Positions 26,651 to 35,744 of a DNA stretch of 64,000 bases are shown one piece after another (the first letter of the stretch is position 1; each line of letters opens with the position of its first letter). This stretch comes from Hydrogenimonas thermophila (GTDB lineage Bacteria; Campylobacterota; Campylobacteria; Campylobacterales; Hydrogenimonadaceae), in contig NZ_FOXB01000002.1 of the NCBI RefSeq assembly GCF_900115615.1, positions 1-64,000 of the forward strand, written 5' to 3'. Below the pieces are notes generated by a model. That model saw only the letters and a list, made by a program, of their open reading frames with translations. It did not search any database and was not told where the DNA came from. Made by a program: the position numbers and the translations under genes.

Positions 26651-26887
26651 TTAATTTGAGTTGTTTAAAACTTCCCTTTTATCAGTGGCAATATTTATAG
26701 TTACATCACTCTTATGAAGAAAATAGTTTGCAAAATACTCTTTTATATAATACCCTTTATAGCCAAGAAGAATTACAAACTCATTAAAGCCATAGTGAGA
26801 ATATATCTCTACCATTGGCTTTGGGCGTATATCTATCTCTTCACTTAGTCTTGCACCAAAGCCTTCAGCTAATAGTAGTACTTTCAT
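26651..26887 (-). pseudogene. rfbF: Remnant of rfbF, glucose-1-phosphate cytidylyltransferase
   Basis: The 78-codon ORF is clearly the N-terminus of RfbF: ARLSEEIDIRPKPMVEI, then GYKGYYIKEYFANYFLH and SDVT. Three things are wrong. The family is about 255 residues long, so about 175 C-terminal codons are gone. A block of about a dozen residues after PMVEI (GGKPILWHIMK in intact enzymes) is missing in frame. The nucleotide-binding signature reads AEGFGARL instead of AGGxGTRL. The reading frame is otherwise open to a stop just before rfbG. Enzyme activity is very unlikely. Comparison is from memory of the family. Confidence 0.85.
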
Positions 26888-26896
26888 AACATTGTA

Positions 26897-28765
26897 TTAA
26901 TTTAAAATACTTACAAAATTATCTTTTATTTTTTTATCTTTTTCGAACCATAAATATTTTTCAATAGATATGATTTCTTCTTTAAATTTTTGATCTTCTA
27001 TTAGTTTGTTTATTATTTGAATATATTCATCATCTGTTTCAGCTAAAAAAGGCTGTATGTGAACATTTTTAAAATCTTCTCTTTTTCTATGGTACACAAT
27101 AGGTTTCCCTTTTGCTAAAAACTCTTCTTTACTTATTCCTTGTCCTAACGGAAAAGTATCTGGCCATATATCAATAACCCATCCATAAATATGTGGGTTT
27201 ACCATACCTGTAAATATAAATCTATCTTTATCTATACCATATTTTTTTATCTTATTTTTAATATTCTCTATATTTCCACTTCCACAAGCTAAATAGATTA
27301 TATTTTGATTTTGATTCATAATTTGTGCAATAGTTTTTAAATATTCTTCACTATCAATTTTTACAAGTCTTCCTATGGTTCCAAGAATAATAGTATCTTT
27401 TCCAAATAATTCTAAATATCTATTTTTTATTTTTAATCCTTCTTCCTTTTCATCATTTGTTCCTACTAAAAATTCTTCAGCAATAGGTACACCAAATATT
27501 TTCCAATTCCACTTTTTGCACTCTTGATCAAAATGAGAAATTCTTTCATCAACACCTTCAAATTCACTGACACAATTTCCATGTGACCAAAAGAACTGTT
27601 TTGGAGCAGTTCTTGTTGCAAAAAGAAAAATAGAAATATCATATCCACCGCCACCTATTAGATAGTCTATTTTATCTTCTATTATTTTTTCTCTAAGAAT
27701 AATTGCCTTTTCAAGGTGTGAATAGTAAAAACCATAAGCTGCAAAAATATTTTGAGGAGAAAAAAACTTTACATCTAATTCTAAAAATCTATTAATTAAT
27801 TTTTTATTATCAGATTGCTTATCAAGATAATTCATTGAGTATAAATAAATTTCATATTCATTTTTAAAACTATCATTTTTCATAAGTGCTTTGAATAACG
27901 AGTATAAAACCATAAATGGTGATGTTAAAATTATTCGATCTATTAAAAAACCAATTCTTTTTTTATTTTTAGAAATAGTTGTTTTAGCTTTTTTAAGATT
28001 ATTATTTTCATAAAATTTTTTATAGAATAAGCTTGCCGGTTGCTCTACTGTTTCATTAAATATTCTCCAGTCATCTAATGTTTGAATATTATTTCCATAG
28101 ATATGATAAGTAAAAAAATGTATATACATTTGTTCTTCTATTAAATTTTTTTCAATTGTTTTATTTAATAGGTCTACCAAACTATCAAAAGTATCCAGCC
28201 ATATTTTGTTATTATACATTGTTGGATTATTCCAAAGTATTGCTAAACTGTTTGTAAATATTGATCTTCTCTCATCGCTTTGTAGTGCAAAAAAATAGTC
28301 TGGTTCTATCATCTCTTTGAAAGTTTCAATTGCTATTTTTTCATCTATCTCATTTTTAAGAAAGTCTCTAATAGAATTTCCTTCTTTATCAACTGTTAAT
28401 TTGTGTGTATTAAAAAGAAAGCTTCTTTTTATATATTCTTTTACGGCACTAAAGTTTCCATTCAGAATCTCTAATCCAAATAAAAAATTATTTATTATGA
28501 ATTTCTCTTCAAGTGAGGCATTAGGGTAATAATTTTTAAAAAATTTTATATGTTCAGAATATTTGGGATGAGTATTTACTTTCAAGTCTTTAAAAATAAA
28601 ATAAAGGTTAAGATAAAAGGGTGGAATAATGTCACCTTTTGAAATTAAAATTTCTAATACTTTTTCTCTTAAAAGATTAAAAATTTGCTCTTTATCTTCA
28701 ATATTTTGATTTTGAATAAGTGCAGAAACTAATAAATCCAGCTCTTGTTTTGATTCTATCTTCAT
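26897..28765 (-). CDS. Large GT-B-like glycosyltransferase candidate
   Basis: The 622-residue protein has an N-terminal all-helical half (about 1-260) and a C-terminal half with two Rossmann-like parts: IDYLIGGGGYDISIFLFA with QFFWSHGNCVSEFEGVDERI, and IILGTIGRLVKIDSEEYL with IIYLACGSGNI and RFIFTGMVN. The order resembles GT41/HMW1C-like protein glycosyltransferases, which have helical N-terminal domains. It lies 21 bases from maf and close to flagellin, so a role in flagellin glycosylation is plausible. The family placement is tentative. Confidence 0.6.
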   Translation of the reverse strand: MKIESKQELDLLVSALIQNQNIEDKEQIFNLLREKVLEILISKGDIIPPFYLNLYFIFKDLKVNTHPKYSEHIKFFKNYYPNASLEEKFIINNFLFGLEILNGNFSAVKEYIKRSFLFNTHKLTVDKEGNSIRDFLKNEIDEKIAIETFKEMIEPDYFFALQSDERRSIFTNSLAILWNNPTMYNNKIWLDTFDSLVDLLNKTIEKNLIEEQMYIHFFTYHIYGNNIQTLDDWRIFNETVEQPASLFYKKFYENNNLKKAKTTISKNKKRIGFLIDRIILTSPFMVLYSLFKALMKNDSFKNEYEIYLYSMNYLDKQSDNKKLINRFLELDVKFFSPQNIFAAYGFYYSHLEKAIILREKIIEDKIDYLIGGGGYDISIFLFATRTAPKQFFWSHGNCVSEFEGVDERISHFDQECKKWNWKIFGVPIAEEFLVGTNDEKEEGLKIKNRYLELFGKDTIILGTIGRLVKIDSEEYLKTIAQIMNQNQNIIYLACGSGNIENIKNKIKKYGIDKDRFIFTGMVNPHIYGWVIDIWPDTFPLGQGISKEEFLAKGKPIVYHRKREDFKNVHIQPFLAETDDEYIQIINKLIEDQKFKEEIISIEKYLWFEKDKKIKDNFVSILN

Positions 28766-28786
28766 CTATATATCCTGCAAGTTTAA

Positions 28787-30679
28787 TTATTTTACTTCAC
28801 TATATGTAGTATTGTAGTGTTTATCTAAAATGAAGATTATATTTTCCAATGCTCCTGCAAGAAAGAAGAGCCATGATTTATGTTCATATATCCAATCTAT
28901 CATTTTAACTTTTTTTTCAATATCTTTATCGGAACGACTTACCATAATTTTTGCAAGTTCTAATTCGGCATTAACGATTATAGGATTGGTGATATTAGCA
29001 AATTTTAGAATAGCTTTATCTCTTTCAAACATCTCTTTTATTATATCTATCTTATCTATTACATCTGACAGTTTATCAAAATCTATCTTTTCAAGCTCTT
29101 TATCACGGTTTAAACTTTCAAGTTCTTCTATTGTATGCATAACTTCTAAAAAAGTCTCTTCAGTTCTTTTTTTCATTGTTTTTAGTCTCTCAAGATAGAT
29201 ACAAAGAAGTTTTTTTATTCTTCTCATATAGTGTTCTGCTCTATTTGAAGATACTTTTTTAAGTTCTATCCGATCTTTTTTATCAGATTTGTTTACTTGC
29301 TTTAAAAAATCTTTAAATGGTATATGTTTAGCTCCATCAATATATGCACCACCTTCTGTACAATTGTATACATTTAGCCCTTTTTTGTTTAAAGCATGCG
29401 GCATATTTCGTACAAAATAGTGAAGAAACTGTTGCCATATCATTGTTGTATATACTTCACCACCATAATAACCTTTAATTTTATGAGTAGCTTCATATTG
29501 TTCTTCTTTCTCTCCAAAAATTGAACCTTTTGAATGAGTTTTGCCATCTTCTCCAAAAGCTAAGTCTTGACCTATAAATGCTATATTTTTATAACCTGTT
29601 AAAATGGCAAAATCAAAGGCCATATTTGCAGCACTCATTCCAATACCAATGTATCCCCATTGAGAAAGATAGTACATTCTGGTATATCCGAATGGACGCA
29701 TTGAAATAACTTGTTTCATACCTTCAAGATTTTCCAATAATTTAGGATGGACAATAGATGTAGGAACAAAAATAGTATCTTTTAAGAGTTCTTTATCAAG
29801 ATTTTCATAAAATCTTGCAGTTGCTTCCACTCTTTCAAGTGAAAATACTATATCTGGAGCTATTCCCTCTTTTTGTAATATTGGTAGACTTGCATCCACA
29901 CATAAAATAGTTATAAAATCTTTGTACTCTTTTAAAAGAGGGAGTTGTTTTGCTAAACTTGGTCCAGTTGAAACTATTACAGCAAAATCACTATTTTTTT
30001 GCTCAGCAAGGCTTTGAAGAGTATAAGATCTTACCATTTTAGGCATATTTGCCAAATGGTGATCTACTCCTATTAGTGAATCTCTCGCATCATTTCCTTC
30101 GCCAGTTACAACGTGTTTTATCTGTTTTATTATTTGTTTGTTAAGTTCTTTTATTCTATCTCCATAGTAGGTAGAGTAGTAATCAGCAGGAATTTGCATC
30201 TCATAAGTTTTTAAAAATACTTTAACTTCAGAGTTGCTACAAAGTGAAAATAATTCTGCTTGATCTACAAGTTGCTCCCAATAGATTGATAACCTTTTTT
30301 CATAGATATCAGTACTAAAATCAAATAAATTTAAAGCAATATAAATTAATTCTAAATTTGGCTCAAAAATATAACACTTTTTAATATTTTGCATTCCAAG
30401 TATCATTTTAAGCCAAACTCCATTGCCAATTCCGTATATAAAAATAACAGGATAACGTATATATTGCTCTTCAAATTTTTTAAAAGATTTATTAATTTCA
30501 TCAAGAGGGATATTTTTATATATAGGAACTTCAAGTGATTTATCGTAAATATTTATATTTGCAGCATCTTTCTCATCTATAAAAACTTCAAATCTTTCAT
30601 TTGTTCTAATTGTCATTAACTGTGCAGCTAAAACAGGATTGACTTGCATTATAGCATCTATATTTTTTTTAAATATCAT
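28787..30679 (-). CDS. maf: Motility accessory factor (Maf) flagellin glycosyltransferase
   Basis: The 630-residue protein has the Maf/DUF115 core: FIYGIGNGVWLKMIL, IFEPNLELIYIALN, VIVSTGPSLAKQLPLLKEY, CVDASLPILQKEGIAPDIVFSLER and FIGQDLAFGEDGKTHS. Maf proteins transfer nonulosonic acids (pseudaminic or legionaminic acid) to Ser/Thr of flagellin in the cytoplasm. It opens the minus-strand glycan operon and lies just downstream of flagellin. No genes for nonulosonic acid synthesis are in the window, so they must lie elsewhere or a different sugar is used. Confidence 0.88.
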   Translation of the reverse strand: MIFKKNIDAIMQVNPVLAAQLMTIRTNERFEVFIDEKDAANINIYDKSLEVPIYKNIPLDEINKSFKKFEEQYIRYPVIFIYGIGNGVWLKMILGMQNIKKCYIFEPNLELIYIALNLFDFSTDIYEKRLSIYWEQLVDQAELFSLCSNSEVKVFLKTYEMQIPADYYSTYYGDRIKELNKQIIKQIKHVVTGEGNDARDSLIGVDHHLANMPKMVRSYTLQSLAEQKNSDFAVIVSTGPSLAKQLPLLKEYKDFITILCVDASLPILQKEGIAPDIVFSLERVEATARFYENLDKELLKDTIFVPTSIVHPKLLENLEGMKQVISMRPFGYTRMYYLSQWGYIGIGMSAANMAFDFAILTGYKNIAFIGQDLAFGEDGKTHSKGSIFGEKEEQYEATHKIKGYYGGEVYTTMIWQQFLHYFVRNMPHALNKKGLNVYNCTEGGAYIDGAKHIPFKDFLKQVNKSDKKDRIELKKVSSNRAEHYMRRIKKLLCIYLERLKTMKKRTEETFLEVMHTIEELESLNRDKELEKIDFDKLSDVIDKIDIIKEMFERDKAILKFANITNPIIVNAELELAKIMVSRSDKDIEKKVKMIDWIYEHKSWLFFLAGALENIIFILDKHYNTTYSEVK

Positions 30680-30790
30680 TTTGCGGATCTTCCTTTTATA
30701 GCTTTAAAAAAGCATATCTAAAAAATCATTAATTTTATATTTATATAATTTAAAATAAAAAATAAACTTTTTAGAAATACTTTTTTAATT

Positions 30791-30824
30791 TATGCAAATG
30801 AAGCATAAAAGCTCCATTTGCATA
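30791..30824 (-). terminator. Stem-loop after the flagellin gene
   Basis: TATGCAAATG (30791-30800) is complementary to CATTTGCATA (30815-30824), and the interior adds an AGC/GCT pairing, giving a long stem 17 bases past the flagellin stop codon. The run after it on the minus strand is A-rich rather than T-rich, so it may act as a stabiliser of flagellin mRNA as well as a terminator. Confidence 0.6.
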
Positions 30825-30840
30825 TAAATATAAATAAGAT

Positions 30841-32322
30841 TTACTGTAGCAATCTCATAACATTTTGCTGAACAGCATTAGCCTGGCTCATAGCATAACT
30901 TCCAGATTGTGCTAGAAGGTTATGTTTGTTGAAGTTTGCACTCTCTTCTGCAAAGTCAACATCTCTAATTTGACTCTCTGCAGCTTTAACATTAACTTGA
31001 GTAACAGATATATTGTTAACAGTTGAAACAAGCTGATTTTGAACAGAACCAAGATCACTTCTGATTTTATCAAGAAGTTTTTGAGCAGATTCAGCTATAT
31101 TCATAACAGCCATAGCACCTTTTAGAGTAGTAACACCGGCATTAACACCACCTGAAACTTGATAAGCTACATTATCATTAGCTACAAAGCCCATTGCATC
31201 TGCTTGTGAAGATGTGAAACCACCTTTGATAGAACGTAAATTTACTGTCTCTTCGGTCTCAGTACCATCAAATCCAACATTAGTTCCACCACTAACAACA
31301 ATATCTCGTGCATCAAGTCGTACTAAAGTTAATCGTCCATAGTTAACTTCAGTTTGGTCAGTTCCAAATCCTACTGCAGATAGACCTGATGCTGCAGAAA
31401 CAACAATACCACGACCATCAACACTGGTTAGATTAAGGTATCCACGCTCATCAATTGATGCTTCAACACCAGTTTTATCTTTTAATAAATTAATAGCATT
31501 CACTAATGCACCGTTTTTATCATTTGCATCAACCTCAATTGTTCCAATTGAGACACCATTGATTGTTAAATCACTAAGAGTACCAGATGCAACGGCAGAG
31601 ACACCAGTTGATTGTACTGACCAAGAAGCTCTAACACCAGTTTTATCTGAGTTTTTATTAATAGCTTCAGCTAAAACACCCATACCCGTACCAGCACTAT
31701 TACTGATTACAACACTTTCAATCTTAACATCATGACCACCATCAACAGCCACAAAGGTAAGTGTAACTTCAGCATCTGCTGAAATTAATGAACCTGTTTC
31801 AAATCTGGTATTACCAATTTTATCAGAGCTTGTAGCACCAATTGATGCTTTAACAGTAGTATTAGAGTAAGCACCTATTTGGAACTCTTTGTTTGTATAT
31901 TGTCCAGAAAGCAACTGTTGACCGTTAAATGATGTAGTGCCTGCAATATTGTCAAGCTCTTCCATCAATCTAACAATATCTTGTTGTAGAGCTTTTCTGG
32001 TCTCTTCAGTTTGACCATCCTGAGCTGCTTGAGTAGCTTTGGTTTTAATGGTATCTAGAATTTTTACCTGTTCATCCATAGCTTTATCAGCTGTTTGGAT
32101 AATGGCAATACCATCATTTGCATTTTTAATAGCCTGTCCCAAAGCATTTGCTTGAGATCTTAATGAGTCAGCAATAGCCATTCCTGATGCATCGTCTGCA
32201 GCTTTGTTGATGCGAAGACCAGAACTCAATCGTTCTAACGATGTATTGAGTGCGCGGTTATTTGCTACTCCATTTGCGTGAGCATTGAGAGCCGCTACGT
32301 TTGTATTGATTCGAAAACCCAT
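30841..32322 (-). CDS. flaA: Flagellin
   Basis: The 493-residue protein has the conserved flagellin ends: [15 protein letters not shown] and [22 protein letters not shown] at the N-terminus, and [21 protein letters not shown] to NVMRLLQ at the C-terminus. The middle (about 170-400) is a Ser/Thr/Val-rich variable region, the usual target of O-glycosylation. It is the only flagellin in the window. A sigma-28-type promoter and a leader hairpin precede it, and AAGGAGG lies 7 bases before the ATG. Maf and the sugar island are directly downstream. Confidence 0.95.
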   Translation of the reverse strand: MGFRINTNVAALNAHANGVANNRALNTSLERLSSGLRINKAADDASGMAIADSLRSQANALGQAIKNANDGIAIIQTADKAMDEQVKILDTIKTKATQAAQDGQTEETRKALQQDIVRLMEELDNIAGTTSFNGQQLLSGQYTNKEFQIGAYSNTTVKASIGATSSDKIGNTRFETGSLISADAEVTLTFVAVDGGHDVKIESVVISNSAGTGMGVLAEAINKNSDKTGVRASWSVQSTGVSAVASGTLSDLTINGVSIGTIEVDANDKNGALVNAINLLKDKTGVEASIDERGYLNLTSVDGRGIVVSAASGLSAVGFGTDQTEVNYGRLTLVRLDARDIVVSGGTNVGFDGTETEETVNLRSIKGGFTSSQADAMGFVANDNVAYQVSGGVNAGVTTLKGAMAVMNIAESAQKLLDKIRSDLGSVQNQLVSTVNNISVTQVNVKAAESQIRDVDFAEESANFNKHNLLAQSGSYAMSQANAVQQNVMRLLQ

Positions 32323-32348
32323 GATTTCCTCCTTAATTTATCATTGAA

Positions 32349-32364
32349 AGAGCATCCTTGCTCT
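32349..32364 (-). other. Hairpin in the flagellin 5' leader
   Basis: AGAGCA (32349-32354) pairs with TGCTCT (32359-32364) around a 4-base loop, placing a small stem at about the predicted 5' end of the flagellin mRNA. It may protect the transcript. Confidence 0.55.
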
Positions 32365-32371
32365 GTTAAGT

Positions 32372-32398
32372 AAATCGACCCAATAAAAAAAATGTTTA
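32372..32398 (-). promoter_or_regulatory. Sigma-28 (FliA) promoter of flagellin
   Basis: On the minus strand TAAACATT (32398-32391), an 11-base spacer and GTCGATTT (32379-32372) match the FliA pattern TAAAGTTT-N11-GCCGATAA, in particular TAAA and CGAT. It lies about 50 bases before the flagellin start codon. Confidence 0.8.
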
Positions 32399-32495
32399 CA
32401 GTTTAAAGATTACATAATGTGAGTTTTAAAGAAAAAATAGAAAATAGAAGAGAGTAGGAAGCAATATGCTCCCTATTTTAAAAAGTTTATTTAGA

Positions 32496-33857
32496 TTATT
32501 TAGATGATAATTGTGCATCTATAGCCATTTGTAAAGACTGGTAAGAGGTGTTCATATTGCTTATCATTTCATCATATGCTGCAAATTGCATTGCCATAAT
32601 GTCATATCTTTTATTTAGCATCTCTAAACTTCTTTCTCTCTCCTCTGAGAGATGATCCTCTTCTCTTTTTAACTGTTCTTCATAAATTCCTAAATATCCA
32701 GTTGACATATCTGTAGCATTTTTTAAAGTATCATTAAGACTGCTAAAAACACCACCTATATCGCTGGTAAAAACCTCTACAGCTTTTTCTGGATCGCTAT
32801 TAAGCTCATCAATAAACACTGTTCTATCAAAAGATAAGATTCCATCTTCATTTACCGTTATGCCATATGTTCCTGCTCCTTTACCATCAATTTCTGAATT
32901 GAAAAGAGCATATTTTACATCACTTAGCAACCTTCTAATAGTTGAATCTCCTTGAAAAATACCTGAAGTTCCACCATCTGGATCAAACTTCGTTGCTTCT
33001 GTTAAGTTTGAATTCCAACTGTTATAAGCAGATACAAATTCAGATACCATATCTGCTATTCCTTCAACATCTCTTTCTATTGAGATTCTGTTATCTTCTC
33101 CACTTGTACCTGTTAGTTCAAATGTTACACCTATCACAAGATCATCAACTGTATTTGTTGCTCTTGTAACATTTACACCATTAAATTCAAATAGTGCATC
33201 TTGTGCATTTTGAACAGTTGTAAAACTTAAAAAATCATCATTAGTAGTAGCAGGATCTCCATCATCATAAGATATATCAATTGCTTGATCGGCTCCAGTA
33301 TTACTTGATTTTAAAATTAGAGAGTAAGGGTTGTCCCCACCTGTATTTAATATAGAGGCGACAACATTACCATCAGTTGATTCATTTATTTGATCTCTTA
33401 ACTCTTCTAGTGTTGTACCTGCTTTAACATTTATATCATATGCAGTTCCATCTATTGATATTGTCATAGTGGTATCTTTGTCAACAACAGATGATGTTTC
33501 TGTAGCAAAGCCTTTGGATTGTTCTATTTCTGTTTGAGCTAATTGAGTAACTTTTAAATTTATATCTTGTACAGCAACACCATCATTTGCTTTGACTGTA
33601 ACATCTTTACCACTGACTGAAACTTTTCTTTTTTCAAAAAATGAACTATCTGCCAAATCAACAACTGCTGTTTTTAGAGTAGAAGTTAGAGTTGTAATAG
33701 TAGTAAGATTACTCTCTTTCTCTTTGATTTCACTTATCTTATTGTCTATTGGAGTAATCTGCGTTTCAATATCAGCATTTTTTAATTTATCAATAATATC
33801 GTACGTTAATGTTCCACTCCCAATACCCAATGAACTTAATGCTCCCAAATCTGCCAT
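32496..33857 (-). CDS. fliD: Flagellar cap protein FliD (hook-associated protein 2)
   Basis: The 453-residue protein has the FliD N-terminal region (GIGSGTLTYDIIDKLKNADI), a central region with DINLKVTQLAQTEIEQSKGF, and the FliD_C part VEGIADMVSEFVSAYNSWNSNL with a C-terminal coiled coil. FliD caps the filament and directs flagellin polymerisation. The start is ATG 33857, 6 bases after AAGGA; an in-frame TTG lies two codons upstream. Its promoter (33888-33914) lies partly inside the preceding kinase gene. Confidence 0.92.
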   Translation of the reverse strand: MADLGALSSLGIGSGTLTYDIIDKLKNADIETQITPIDNKISEIKEKESNLTTITTLTSTLKTAVVDLADSSFFEKRKVSVSGKDVTVKANDGVAVQDINLKVTQLAQTEIEQSKGFATETSSVVDKDTTMTISIDGTAYDINVKAGTTLEELRDQINESTDGNVVASILNTGGDNPYSLILKSSNTGADQAIDISYDDGDPATTNDDFLSFTTVQNAQDALFEFNGVNVTRATNTVDDLVIGVTFELTGTSGEDNRISIERDVEGIADMVSEFVSAYNSWNSNLTEATKFDPDGGTSGIFQGDSTIRRLLSDVKYALFNSEIDGKGAGTYGITVNEDGILSFDRTVFIDELNSDPEKAVEVFTSDIGGVFSSLNDTLKNATDMSTGYLGIYEEQLKREEDHLSEERERSLEMLNKRYDIMAMQFAAYDEMISNMNTSYQSLQMAIDAQLSSK

Positions 33858-33887
33858 TGTCAATCCTTTTTATTGGCTTCTAAATTA

Positions 33888-33914
33888 ATATCGACTTTTT
33901 ATAACTTATCTTTA
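33888..33914 (-). promoter_or_regulatory. Sigma-28 (FliA) promoter of fliD
   Basis: On the minus strand TAAAGATA (33914-33907), an 11-base spacer and GTCGATAT (33895-33888) fit the same spacing and core as the flagellin promoter. The -35 half lies within the last codons of the PAS kinase gene, so fliD can be uncoupled from the signalling operon. Confidence 0.8.
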
Positions 33915-34981
33915 AGTGGTATAGAAATAATAAAACTATTTTTTTTATCTTTACTAATTATAGAAAGTTTTCCATTATGAAGGTCAATTACTTTTTTAGC
34001 TATACTTAATTCCAAATTCAATGCCATTGGATTTTGCGTATTATTATAATATATATCATCTACCTGTTTAGATAATATTTTAGCTTCATCTTCATCTATT
34101 TTGTTACCAAAATAATCTATAGTGAAAACACCTTTATTATGTTCTTTAATAAAAGATAAATATATATTATGATTATTTGGTGATAATTTAATTGCATTTA
34201 TAAGCAAAGATGTTATTGCTACTTTTAGTAAATTGTGATCTCCAATGATTGTATCTTCTTCAATATTAGGTATTATAAGATCTATACTTTTTTCTTTTGC
34301 AATAGGATATATTTTTTCTTTTATATCATTTAGAAAACCATTTACTTTAAAGTGATGCGGAGTATATTTTATATTTCCAGATGATATTTTTGAAAAATCG
34401 ATCATTTCATTTATTAAAGCTAATAGATGTTTTCCTGAAGTTTTAATTTTATTTAGAAAACTTTTTGCATATTCAGGAATATCATCTTTATTTTCCAATA
34501 TTTGAGAAAACCCTATAATTGCATTTAGAGGCGTTCTAAGTTCATGGCTTATCCGTGATAGAAATACCTCTTTTGCTCTATTTGCTGCTATTGCCTCCTG
34601 TCTTTTGTCAATAAGTTCAGTAACATCATATCTAACAGCTATAAACTCTATAATTTCACCGTTTTCATTCATTATAGGAATTATTGTAGAGTCAACATAA
34701 TAGTAAGAACCATCCTTCTTTCTATTTTTAATTATACCTTTGAACGTTTTTTTTGCAAGTATTGTTTTCCATAACTCTTTAAAAAGAGATTTTGGAGTAT
34801 CTGGATGTCTTACAATATTGTGTGGTTTTCCTATTAACTCTTCTTCGCTATAACCACTTATTTTACAAAACTTATCATTTACAAAAGTTATTATTCCATG
34901 TTTATCTGTTTTTGAAACTATTGCAGTCTCATCTAAAGCTTTCCTGTATTGCTCTAATAAATGTATATTTTGTTCATTCAT
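33899..34981 (-). CDS. PAS-domain histidine kinase with degenerate ATPase domain
   Basis: The 360-residue cytoplasmic protein has an N-terminal Aer-like PAS domain (TFVNDKFCKISGYSEEELIGKPHNIVRHPD, at about 32-61, followed by a PAC segment) and a HisKA helix with phospho-acceptor His146 (SRISHELRTPLNAIIGFSQ). The C-terminal ATPase region has lost its standard motifs: the N-box reads LLINAIKLSPNN, and the DxGxG and GxGL boxes are absent (DYFGNKIDEDEAK in their place). It may be phosphorylated by, or pair with, another kinase, or act as a phosphotransfer sensor. It overlaps the HDOD gene by 4 bases (ATGA). Confidence 0.8.
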   Translation of the reverse strand: MNEQNIHLLEQYRKALDETAIVSKTDKHGIITFVNDKFCKISGYSEEELIGKPHNIVRHPDTPKSLFKELWKTILAKKTFKGIIKNRKKDGSYYYVDSTIIPIMNENGEIIEFIAVRYDVTELIDKRQEAIAANRAKEVFLSRISHELRTPLNAIIGFSQILENKDDIPEYAKSFLNKIKTSGKHLLALINEMIDFSKISSGNIKYTPHHFKVNGFLNDIKEKIYPIAKEKSIDLIIPNIEEDTIIGDHNLLKVAITSLLINAIKLSPNNHNIYLSFIKEHNKGVFTIDYFGNKIDEDEAKILSKQVDDIYYNNTQNPMALNLELSIAKKVIDLHNGKLSIISKDKKNSFIISIPLKDKL

Positions 34982-35736
34982 ATTAAATGCCCTATATCTT
35001 TTATCTTAATACCAAGTTCATTTTCAATTTTTAAAATTTGATCAGTGTTTTGTTGGTTATGTATTGGTATTATGGTTATTAAAATATTTAAATATTTACT
35101 TTCTTGCGCATAATTTTTACACTGTTCTGGAAAGTAACAAAATTTTATAGGCTCATAAATTTCATCAGGAAAATTCCATTTTTTAAATAATTCTGCTACT
35201 AATTCATAACTTGTATATCCTGTCAAATCTTTTTCAATATCTTCAATATTTCTATTTTCTATCTCTAACAAAAATTTATTTTTCATATATTTTTTTATAT
35301 AGGGAGAAAACACGATCTTTCCCAACTCTAAAAAACAAATTGATTGTTTAATATTATTAAAAACTTTTTCATCAAAAACTTTTTCTGCTAACTTTATTCT
35401 TTTTAAAGATATTTCTGAAATTTTAGAGATTGAAAAAGGGTAGGGGTAAATATCTTCTGTAAAAAACTTTTTTATAATAGCTGTTAAAACAATTCCCTTT
35501 ATAATAGTTAATCCTAAAATCGCAATAGCTTGTTCTACTGAGTTAATCTTTGATCTTAAACCAAAATATGGTGCATTTACAGTTTTTAATATATTTGCTT
35601 GCAGCATAGGATCTTTTTTTATTATATCGGCAATATATCTATTTGGTTTCTCTTCATTTATAGCTTTTTCTAAACTTAGAATTGTATCTGGTATTGGAGG
35701 AAAAGATTGTACATAATTTAAAATTTTATTTGGCAT
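34978..35736 (-). CDS. HDOD-domain signalling protein
   Basis: The 252-residue protein has the HDOD pattern: VQSFPPIPDTILSLEKAIN, IIKKDPMLQANILKTVNAPYFG, INSVEQAIAILGLTIIKGIVL. HDOD domains are HD-fold proteins without the catalytic metal residues and act as scaffolds in signalling, often with c-di-GMP or chemotaxis proteins. A second HDOD gene lies at 62614-63438. It sits 8 bases after the hybrid kinase gene in the signalling operon. Confidence 0.85.
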   Translation of the reverse strand: MPNKILNYVQSFPPIPDTILSLEKAINEEKPNRYIADIIKKDPMLQANILKTVNAPYFGLRSKINSVEQAIAILGLTIIKGIVLTAIIKKFFTEDIYPYPFSISKISEISLKRIKLAEKVFDEKVFNNIKQSICFLELGKIVFSPYIKKYMKNKFLLEIENRNIEDIEKDLTGYTSYELVAELFKKWNFPDEIYEPIKFCYFPEQCKNYAQESKYLNILITIIPIHNQQNTDQILKIENELGIKIKDIGHLI

Positions 35737-35744
35737 AGTAAAAG

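Noticed and set aside
26651-26887. The 78-codon rfbF frame as a functional small protein
   Set aside because: It lacks two thirds of the enzyme and has a damaged signature; a new function cannot be excluded but nothing supports one.
13036-30679. Glycan island as a mobile element or prophage
   Set aside because: No integrase, transposase, tRNA insertion site or flanking repeat is visible; low GC alone is not enough.
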